Positions 11,901 through 23,800 of a DNA stretch of 64,000 bases are shown piece by piece. The stretch is from Hofstenia miamia. Its lineage: Eukaryota > Xenacoelomorpha > Acoela. The notes beneath the pieces are model-generated. The model was not told the DNA's origin, searched no databases, and saw only the letters and a list, made by a program, of their open reading frames with translations. A program made the translations under genes and the position numbers. Position 1 is the stretch's first letter; each line of letters starts with the position of its first letter. Location: positions 31,445 through 95,444 of the forward strand of contig SCFE01000119.1 in NCBI GenBank assembly GCA_004352715.1, in the 5' to 3' direction.

Positions 11901-14900
11901 CTCATCTCGCACTTGACGGCGGTTTTTCAGGTCTGTTTTCATCCATTCTTAATAACAAAAAACGCCTAAAATTATATGATTTTAAAATATTTATTATATA
12001 TTGTTAACATATGTTTGAAACTGGAAACGTGAATTTACGATATCTTCAATAGTTTGTTGAAAGCATTGTATCCCCTGGTTTTCAAACATAGAGATAATTA
12101 TGAATTTCTTTTTCAATGATTTTATTTTTTTAATAATTTTCAATCCAATACATTTTACAAATTTATCAGACAGATTTTTTATTTTGGCTTTGGAAAAATG
12201 TGATATAGAGAAGCATTAAAATAAATTAGAATCAACATATTATTTACATAACATCAGCTTTATAGTGTCAAGGAATTAATTTTATCGTTTTGGTGTTATC
12301 AACTGCATGTTTTCAAACATATATGCGTTTCTTAGAACACTTGTCTTTCAGTTTTTTTACAATTTATTTCCAACTCTTAAAGCTCCATTACCGAGAAATC
12401 AAGATCAAACTAAAATTTTATTCAAAATCCACAACATCACTGTAGCATAATCTTATTAATTTCCAAATCTCTCATAAAAGAAGAAAAAGATCAAGAATTA
12501 AGAAATTAATAAAATACACTAATCAATTTTAATCAATTATACGAGCAAGTACATGTCGACTAATTGTTTGAAAAAAAATGGAGGATCAACCGCTCCTCGT
12601 TGATTTTAGTTTACGGGAAAGGACCAAACAGACGATATACGTGGTTTTTGCAAAATTATAACTCAACAGGTACTTGTTTTAATTAAACATGTCTGTAAAA
12701 ATTCATGTATAAATAGTCACTAAGAATAGTAAATTTGATGAAATAAATTCTTCGGAATGGCACTTATCTTTACATTGTTTTACGATTTGATTTATTAATT
12801 ACATTGTCAAGCTAAGCCTTTTATGCAAAGTAGCCTTCACGATACAATGGCGAGTACGATATTTAGAGTTGAGTCCCTGACCGTGAAATGCATTTAGGTT
12901 AGAAATAGGTGTAAGGTTTTTCCACTATCACGCTTAGCTTACTATTGATTTCAACTTGATTTACATGTAGTAACAAACTCGATAAAGGCTGAGTAGCCAC
13001 AGTAGAATTAACTTTACTGTTTTAGATCCAAATTAATGACTATAAGTGACTGATAAGAGACCATGTTATATTGTATTAAATCATTAGATGTAAGTTAGGA
13101 AGCTGCTTTGTTAATTACATAATCATATTTTAACTGTTGATTTAATTAATGTATTAATTTTATTTTACAATCAGTGTCAATTTTAATTCCTTTATTTCTC
13201 ATGTGATTACAACACACTCAACACACTGCATATTTTATAAAAGCTATAGAGTTAAGTCGAGTTGTGACGTCAGTATTTAATCCCCACACTAAGTAGGGCA
13301 CACATAATAGATCTAAGTATTGAGTTGAGTCATCATTGATGCAGAATGGGGAGCCGTGCAATTGGTGAAATGTTAGATACTGGATTTGGCGTCAAGCAGA
13401 GGCCCATCAAAGTTGATTGCAGTTAATGTCACCTTAATAGTGATTTTTAATACTAGTTCTAATATTAGTTAGTGAAGTAAATTAACATAACAATAGCAAT
13501 CAAGACCGAGCCCTAATATAACTTTAACAAAAGGACTGGATCTCCAATCTTATTTAACAAAGGGGTTGAGTCCCCTCAAAATCTCCTTGAGTACACCCCT
13601 TTTTAAGCAAGTATGCTTTTAGATCTAACTTAAAATGTACAATCTCTGATATTATTCTCACTTTTTATTTAAATAGATTTATTACATTTTAAAAAATTTT
13701 ATATTATGAGAAAATAGCAATTAGAATCTAATAGGAATGTTCACTATATATTGAACATTATTAAAATACAATTGAACCACTAAGGTAGATCTTTCTCCAT
13801 TGGTAACTTTAAGATTAGAGGCCTATTCAAATGATATCCAAAATCAGTAAAAACGGTCTCTCAAAAGTTAACCTTTCTATAATTAATATCTCTCCATAGT
13901 TATGTTAATTTATAGTTCCGTGACATTATTTACCTTTCTAAAACTAATGTTTAATAAAATTGCGCCTATTTTTTATGTACATACCAGTGGCAATGTACAT
14001 AAATTGTGCGTCACCTCATAACCAATTAGGATAAACAAAATGGTCATTCTCTTGATATTTTTCATTTTTGTATCAATACACCAGACAGAAAAATATGGGA
14101 TCATGTAGAGCAAAATAAACCCACAAAATATTTGTAATTGCAATACACGTTCTTTTCAAAATACATGACCGGAATATTTAGAAACCAAAAAATAAATTGT
14201 TTAAATTTCTTTTGAAAATTATTATTGTGCACTTAATCCTTTATAATACAAGATCCCGTTTCTCATTTAAATGCATGCAAGAGTCGATATAAATATATAT
14301 TGTTTAAATTTATTGGCAATAAATGTAAATAAATTATTTATTTTGCAAAATTTAAAATATAATATATTTATTTTTTCGTCACAATACATTTTCTCAGATA
14401 TATGTATAATGTTTGGTATCACAAATACAAAATAGACGTTTTAGTCTTAACAGACCGAAGAAAAAGATCTTGCAAATTAATTTGGAATGAGTTCTGTTTT
14501 TATATTATAACAAGTCGCATTGGAATATATCAATAATCTTTGGGAAAAATTGAATTAAATTTCATTGAAGCATGTTCTTTTCCTTAAAATATTTTAAGGG
14601 TTAGTAGCAGTAGACCAGACAAGCTCATACTGTGTCATGTGCATAACATGCAGCCCTGGTTGAACGTATTTATGAGCCTGCTATTGCAAAGGGGCTCACA
14701 TCAATGCTAGACAAAAACTGTAGAACATGAGAATTCGCTTACTAATACTTATGGCCAACTAAAAACTTAATTTCTTACTCAACCTTAATAATGGCTATGA
14801 CTGCATACAATTCGATGAGACATGAGTTCATATACCTAAAACACTTAAGTTAATTTGCGTGCACTATTGCGTAAGTTGTCCCATTTTCCAAGCCCGACCC

Positions 14901-17900
14901 TGTCCTCTGTGACAGTATATTGTATTTGCCCATTTTTGATCTTAAAGAGTGTTGAAACACTTAAAATGTTCTATTCAAACCTGAAAAAACATATATATAT
15001 ATATATATATTTATTGTTAGAATACTTATTTATATTCATATTCATTTCAGATCGAAAACTGAAATTCTTTTAAAAATTCGGATCAATTCATATTGGATTT
15101 GGATCATGAAGATTCGGATCGGGATTGGATCGGATCAGATCCTAAAGTGTTGGATCCGATTCCATCTCTGAAATGTTTTGGATATAGGCAACTTTAAAAT
15201 TTCTGAAACTGCAGTTTTTATTCTACAAATTATTAGGGGGAAATGCTGTTTTGAAAATTTTTTTTATTAATGTACTTATGGGGCAATTAACCTTACAGAT
15301 GTAAGTGCCCATGAAAGCTTAATGATAAAATATCACTAAAAAATTTGACCCCCTGTAACCATGGGGACCCCAAAAAATGTTGGCCACCATTGATTTTTTG
15401 ACAAAATTCAAAATCGTACTCCTCTGTAACTATCCAATAAATTTACCTTTTCATTGGCAATATATCTTGTGTGGTACAGTCTCTATTTTGCTCGCCTCTC
15501 CTGCAACTTCTGCATGCTTTTTGAGGTTTTAACACAATAAATGTCTCATAGTTTGCCACAGAACTCAGGGCCAAAGTTAAATTTTTGGAAACACCAATTG
15601 AAAAACCAAATATGACGTGAGGGCGAGACGCATAATGGTCCTATTCTGATAGGTGACCACATTATCACATGAACTGACTTTTTTAAATTTTGAGTTCCTT
15701 TCAACTCACACCACCAAATTAGGTCTAGGTTTGTTAAATGGTCGTATACAGGTGCCATGTGTGTTTCAAGGGACGAGGCATTGAAGGGAAGGGACATTAG
15801 TAATGGTAAGAAATACATTATTTAGATATGTTCTAGTCATTGTCAAGCTTACATCAATGATTTTTTGTCATATTATAAGTATAAAAATCGATTTTCAATG
15901 AGAAAGAAACATGGGCGTTTAAAAAGTTTCTAATCAATACAATGAGATTGGCAGTCCTGCATTTCCCCTTAATAAACCCACATGCTAGTCAGGCTTAAAT
16001 GATCCAACCTACAAATTCCTGTACAACGTCATACATCTAAGCATAAGTGGTATTTTACAAGTAATGGGTCTCATAGACAATGGCTGTGTTTATGAAAGAA
16101 AAGCGTAAAGTTGTACTGCATACAGTATATTGTTTCTGTTTCCCCAAAAATCTAAATCATATTATGATTCTTTTTTAGTCTTGTTTTTAAAAAAAATAAA
16201 TGTTTTAAGTAAGATATTACAAGTTAAAAATGCTCAATATTCTTTTGTTAAGGTGAAAATTGATTTTCTGAAGGAAACATTTTTGGAAATGCAAGACAAT
16301 TTTGAAAATATTTTTGGTAACATTGAGAACTCCTTACATGCATTATATGATAAATTGCCTAAATTTGATGGTTACTGCTCTGAAATCAAAGGTTCCCAAA
16401 ATTTTGTGGACACTAAGAAGATATGTATTGAGATCCCAAATACAATTATTGTTCAACTGGGTGAAAGATTTGATGATTTCTTGAAAATTGCTTCAAATTT
16501 TGACTTTTTCACCAATTTTAGTAATGAAAAGTTTGCTTTAGTTTGCAATTTCTATAAAGAGGATATTGACATATCTGTGCAAATTCAGAATGGGAAATTT
16601 ACAAGGCATTTTACAACAAAATTGAGCCTATTTACTCATTCCTTTCTGTAAATAAGGTTTTATGATGCAAGGCAAATATTCTGATTTTGATAGAATCATT
16701 CTTGGTTCTTGCATGCAGTAATACTAATGCTGAATGAAGCTTTAGGTGGCTGAATCTTATTAAGACATGGTCAGCAGTACAATGACTCAAGATCGTCTGA
16801 AAAACCTCTCAATTATGAAATTGAGTGTGAAGTTGCCACTAATATTGATATAGATGCATGTTTAAAAATATTTCTTAAAAATAAAGCTCATCAAATCTAT
16901 TTTTGTTTTTTGTAGTAGTGCTATTTGCTTTGACATTTCAAGTCCTCTAGTGATTGAATATAATTTATATGTCAAAACTTAGATCTGTGTTTTGCACCAT
17001 GTGAAAAATATTTTAGCTATGCCTCTGGTCAAGGCCATCTTTAAACAAGGCCGTAAAATAGCTTTAAATGAATTTTGCTCGGAGGCTGTAATGTTGCGAT
17101 TTATAGCGCCTCCTAACGAAACACACTTGTGGGCGTTCTACTAATAGAACTACAATTGTCCGCGCATTGCTTTATTTGTCATACTCTCTCTGCACAATAC
17201 ACTATCACTGCTTGCATTATAAATTATACTGTTTATTGCTTATAGGGATTAATACCAAGGAAGTGTGTTATTTTCAATTGCAGAAGCAATTGTCACGTAG
17301 TAAAGCTACAATTACAACCACTCAGTACATTCGCACTTTTCAATTTCCAAAGGACGGCGATGAAAGATCTAGATGGTTAAAATCAATTCCCAATTATACT
17401 TTAGAATTACTCTCTATTCTGTTATTTGTGAAAAACACTGGCCTCCAAATTATGAAAAAAGAAGCTTAACTTAAGGTCAATGGAGCTCTCGTTCCACAAA
17501 TCCACCTTCAATTTTCTTGGGTAGTCCGTCTTCAAATTTTCTTCAATCTGTTTCCAGAAAAAGAAAATCAGAATATCTACATGCAGAGAATCGAAATTCT
17601 ATTTCTGATCAAATTATTGAATTTAACCAATGTGATCTGATAATTGTTAATGAATTTCTTCAAACAATTGAACAGAAGTTGTATGAATGTCATCACAAAA
17701 TACATATAATCAAGTCGGATTTGAAGTGTTTAAAGATAATTTCTGAAAATTTTGAAGACGCCGTTCCTGATTTTTCCATATTACTTAATTTTTCTGATAA
17801 TTCTATTAAAGTACAGAATTGTTTTAAGAAAAATATTTCAGTTAATTACAACCAAATATGTAGGGAGAAAATTACTAAATGGACACAATTGCTTGGACTT

Positions 17901-20852
17901 ATAGATTTCCTGGCTTCATTGGAGTTTTTTGCAGATCATCAATTTAAGTATGATTTTCTTAAAAGACAATTTAATATGATTTCATTTTTTAAAAAGAGAC
18001 GCAATGTTTCTTATTGCAAATTTGACTTTCAATTTGCTTTGGAATTACTAAGTATATCTCGTTCTGCTTACAAATCATTACGAAGTTATTTATTTATTCC
18101 ATCGATTCGAACAATGCAGTCATTATTTGCTAAACTGGAAAAGTGTGATTTTGTTTCTAATGTTTTCTCTAACATTGAAGATGGTCAATAAAAGAGACTG
18201 TACTTGTTTTAAATGAAATATACATAAATCCAGGTCTACAGTTCCTAAATAATCAAATTTATGGTTGCCCCCACGTAGATGGTAAGGAATTGCTTGCTAA
18301 AACTATATTATGCATTATGGTGAAATGTCTCTACTATGGTTCTGAGTTCGTCGTGAAGTTATTGCCTATTGATAGTTTGATAGCTAAGGTTCAATATGAT
18401 AACTGCAAACAAGTTATTTGCGAGAATGGAGGATCAGTTTTCTGTATTATTACAGCCAACAACAGAATCAATCAAAACTTTTTTTCACTTCTCCCTGGTT
18501 ATTCAATTGATGAACCCTGGAAAGCAGCATGTCCAATATCAAAATTAATCATTTAATGTTTTTACTAACTGATCCTGTACATCTTCTTAAGTCAATGAGA
18601 AATAATTGATACATGGAAAAAAGTCGAAGGTTAGATTTTTTTAATCCGAATGATGAGCTAAAACTGTCAAAACTGCTGATTGGAGTCACCTGTTAGATAT
18701 TTTTAAAAAAGAAAAAGTGTCCATCGTAAGAGCATCACGCTTAACAAGTAGTGCAGTTCTCCCTAAATCTATTGAATTGCAAAAAGTGAGTCTTTGTCTT
18801 AAAATTTTTTCTGAAGATTTAATTGCGGTATTTAAATCTGATCATTTGCGGGATAAATATTCGTCTACTTGTGAATTTCTGGAAATTGTGTCCAAATTTT
18901 GGAAGTGCGTCAATATTAAGAATTTAAATGCAGATAGGCGTTTTCATGACGGAGACAGAGCAGCTTTCACTTCTATGGTGACTCTCGTTTGATATTTTTA
19001 AAGAGATTAGGTCAAATGTCAAAGTTTATGCGTCCTTTACCTAACCTTCAGCCTGTAAGATCGCTTTCAATAGACACAGCCTCATCATTTTTTCGTGTTT
19101 GCATGGGCCTTTATCACATTATTTATTTATAAAAAAAGATGCTTTTGTGTTAACTGCTTTTTATTCGTCTGATCCTCTTGAGGGTATCTTTGGTCGATTT
19201 TGCCAATCATCTGGAGCCAATTTTTACATTTCTTCAAGTCAAGTTTTCGAATGTAATCGTATTATGTTATCGTCAACACTATTTAAATTGCCAAATTTTG
19301 AATTAAAACATGCTTCGAAATCTACAAATCACACATGTGATCACTGTATAAATGAATTAACGAATGAAGAATTGGTATTAATTGAGATTTCACTTTTTAA
19401 TTTTGATTCTCTCAACGTCAATGTTGTTGGCTACATTGCAGGCTATCTTTGCAAAAAATTTGAATATCTTCCTTGTTTAGATTTAGACAAAGATGCAAAT
19501 CCAGATTATGCAAGTTTCATAATTGCTAAATCAAAGAGTTCTCTAAAAATACCCCCTTTTCATATTGTTCTATTTGTTGGAACATGCTATAACATATTTA
19601 CTAAAGTAAGTAAGAAGACTTGTAGGAGACGAATTATAAATCTCTTTGATAATGCATATCATTTTCATGGATTTGATTTCAATAAAAATGAACTGATGCT
19701 CCAAACAATAGCTAATATTTTTGTGAATAATTATACAAAAGTAACTCATTCTTTAACAAAGGAAAATCTAAAGAAGTTAACTAAATTTTAATTATTTGGT
19801 TTGTTAGATGTTTTCATATACTTTGTATTTTTTAGACTACATTTAGAATAGTTCGTTTTTGGTGGAGCCTCCGTGTAAATTTATTTTTTTCACATTTCAC
19901 GGCCATATTTAAAGATGGCCTTCCCGCTGGTATATACATGTGTGAAAATTTTGAAGCAAATTAATTTTGATGAAATTCCAATTGCAGAAAAAGAGAACTT
20001 GTTTAGGGAGCAAATTGAAAAATTTGAAGATACTTTTGCACTAACTTCTGAGGAATTAGGCAGTTGTGATCTACTGCCATTAGATCCCAAAAATATCTTC
20101 TAAGACATCTTTTGGCAGTGAATTATCTGCTGATAGCAATTTATTACCATGATCCAGAGGGGATAAATCAGTATTGGGAGGCAAGAAAAAAATTTACTAT
20201 CACTGATAATATCTTGTACTGCAGAAGTGTGGCACAACTTCAAGAGGGGATTGAATATTCCAAATGTGCAGAAATTCTTAGAATTCATAGAAATAAATCA
20301 CTCTGCACTACTCATGTTAAATGGTACCACAGGCCGAATTTTTAAATTCTATGCATCAGCCAACAAATATATTAGATAAGCTGAGCCAATCAAAGTATTC
20401 AGTGATTGTGCTATGCAATGGGAATCCCTGTATATGATATTGCTTGGAGACTGGAAACTAACATCATTTACCAGCTGAACATATCTCATCTGCATAAAAT
20501 TGAAGAGAAATTAATATTGGAAGCTGTGATGAAAGAGCTGCCATTTTTTCCATTAACATTATTGGCAGAGCAATTGTGCCTAGAAGTCTTGCAAAAATTA
20601 CAAGAAGGACACAGCCACATGATAGCAAATATGATGCCCAGCTGACCTACAAAATTGCGGCAGAATTTTCAATAGTTAGAAAAAATTCAAAAAACATATC
20701 TACATTTATGAAAAATTAATAGACTAAGCAATAAAGAATAACAGTTGGACTTTTTTTGAATGAACTAAAAACTATAATTATTATCTTTAATTAATGTCTT
20801 ACCATACTGAATTTTAATGCATGCAAACAAATTTATCTACTCTTAAATTTTG

Positions 20853-20888
<36 letters not shown>

Positions 20889-23800
20889 GCTTTGTAACCC
20901 AATTTTTTAATATATTGGTGCTTTGTAATTTTTGTGTAATATAAAGGCGCTTTGTAAAACAATATATACTAAAAAAAATTTTTGGAATATTTTTTTAGTA
21001 CACATCCTTAAATTATATGTCTAATATACACTAGTAGCAAATTTTTTGAAATTGAAAACTTGAAAACTTTGTTGACACAAAAATAGTTCAGTTTATGTGA
21101 CATCCCCTTGAAATGATGCAACATTATTTCAGAAATGCGCTAATTTCTCATGATTCTTAAAGATTGGTTTTATTAATTTAGAAACCTGAAAATATCCCTA
21201 AAATGGTAATATTTAAAAAAGTTTTACATGGACTACTGCTTTTTTTATCAATGACTTCCTTAATGGGAAATAACTGAGAAGTGACGATTTAGTAAGCTTT
21301 ATATCTCAATAAATATAGAAGACATTGCTTTCAGACTATCTTTACTCATGTCATTGACAAAATTATGACTGTAATTATAATGTTTGGTAATATGGACTAC
21401 TGTATTTATTACTAATTACTTCTTTGAAATGATAAAACTGAAACACAGTGAAGAAGCTCTTTCTATATCTCATTTAATATTGAAGATATCGGTTTTGAAA
21501 TTGTTTTAGTTGTTTTAAGACTAAAATTACATCTATAAATGTAATATTAAGTAATAACGTATATGGATCACTGCATTTTCAATCAATGACTTCCTAGAAA
21601 TGATATTTTCTAAAAATTTTGCGTTCTTACTGGGTCTCCATTCTAAAACTGTGCAATTTTTGTAGCAGCGTACAATAATAGTATATCATTAAAATAAGAA
21701 ATATATTTGTTAAGATTATCTATATTGGTATGCATGAAAAAAGTTCAAAAAATATTTTGCTTCCTATCAGAACAGAATTTGGTGCTTTGTAACATAGTAA
21801 ATTTCAATTTTTGGCGCTTTGTAATGCTAAAACTGATTTACTATGTTACAAAGCGACAATATATATATATAGGGTGACTCAAAAAAAAATGTCCGTTTGG
21901 TAGGCAAAAATGATTCAAAAATCAAATAATAATGAAACATTATATTTCCAATAGGTATCNTTTATGTGACATCCCCTTGAAATGATGCAACATTATTTCA
22001 GAAATGCGCTAATTTCTCATGATTCTTAAAGATTGGTTTTATTAATTTAGAAACCTGAAAATATCCCTAAAATGGTAATATTTAAAAAAGTTTTACATGG
22101 ACTACTGCTTTTTTTATCAATGACTTCCTTAATGGGAAATAACTGAGAAGTGACGATTTAGTAAGCTTTATATCTCAATAAATATAGAAGACATTGCTTT
22201 CAGACTATCTTTACTCATGTCATTGACAAAATTATGACTGTAATTATAATGTTTGGTAATATGGACTACTGTATTTATTACTAATTACTTCTTTGAAATG
22301 ATAAAACTGAAACACAGTGAAGAAGCTCTTTCTATATCTCATTTAATATTGAAGATATCGGTTTTGAAATTGTTTTAGTTGTTTTAAGACTAAAATTACA
22401 TCTATAAATGTAATATTAAGTAATAACGTATATGGATCACTGCATTTTCAATCAATGACTTCCTAGAAATGATATTTTCTAAAAATTTTGCGTTCTTACT
22501 GGGTCTCCATTCTAAAACTGTGCAATTTTTGTAGCAGCGTACAATAATAGTATATCATTAAAATAAGAAATATATTTGTTAAGATTATCTATATTGGTAT
22601 GCATGAAAAAAGTTCAAAAAATATTTTGCTTCCTATCAGAACAGAATTTGGTGCTTTGTAACATAGTAAATTTCAATTTTTGGCGCTTTGTAATGCTAAA
22701 ACTGATTTACTATGTTACAAAGCNNNNNNNNNNNNNNNNNNNNNNNNNNNNNNNNNNNNNNNNNNNNNNNNNNNNNNNNNNNNNNNNNNNNNNNNNNNNN
22801 NNNNNNNNNNNNNNNNNNNNNNNNNNNNNNNNNNNNNNNNNNNNNNNNNNNNNNNNNNNNNNNNNNNNNNNNNNNNNNNNNNNNNNNNNNNNNNNNNNNN
22901 NNNNNNNNNNNNNNNNNNNNNNNNNNNNNNNNNNNNNNNNNNNNNNNNNNNNNNNNNNNNNNNNNNNNNNNNNNNNNNNNNNNNNNNNNNNNNNNNNNNN
23001 NNNNNNNNNNNNNNNNNNNNNNNNNNNNNNNNNNNNNNNNNNNNNNNNNNNNNNNNNNNNNNNNNNNNNNNNNNNNNNNNNNNNNNNNNNNNNNNNNNNN
23101 NNNNNNNNNNNNNNNNNNNNNNNNNNNNNNNNNNNNNNNNNNNNNNNNNNNNNNNNNNNNNNNNNNNNNNNNNNNNNNNNNNNNNNNNNNNNNNNNNNNN
23201 NNNNNNNNNNNNNNNNNNNNNNNNNNNNNNNNNNNNNNNNNNNNNNNNNNNNNNNNNNNNNNNNNNNNNNNNNNNNNNNNNNNNNNNNNNNNNNNNNNNN
23301 NNNNNNNNNNNNNNNNNNNNNNNNNNNNNNNNNNNNNNNNNNNNNNNNNNNNNNNNNNNNNNNNNNNNNNNNNNNNNNNNNNNNNNNNNNNNNNNNNNNN
23401 NNNNNNNNNNNNNNNNNNNNNNNNNNNNNNNNNNNNNNNNNNNNNNNNNNNNNNNNNNNNNNNNNNNNNNNNNNNNNNNNNNNNNNNNNNNNNNNNNNNN
23501 NNNNNNNNNNNNNNNNNNNNNNNNNNNNNNNNNNNNNNNNNNNNNNNNNNNNNNNNNNNNNNNNNNNNNNNNNNNNNNNNNNNNNNNNNNNNNNNNNNNN
23601 NNNNNNNNNNNNNNNNNNNNNNNNNNNNNNNNNNNNNNNNNNNNNNNNNNNNNNNNNNNNNNNNNNNNNNNNNNNNNNNNNNNNNNNNNNNNNNNNNNNN
23701 NNNNNNNNNNNNNNNNNNNNNNNATATATATATATATATATATAATCCTTAGAATGACAAATAAATATTTTACAATCAACTACATACACTAAATATAAAT

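Noticed and set aside
18210-18245. [10 protein letters not shown] reading as a possible 2A peptide
   Set aside because: It lies within the P-like transposase remnant, and the residues before NPG do not fit the 2A consensus.
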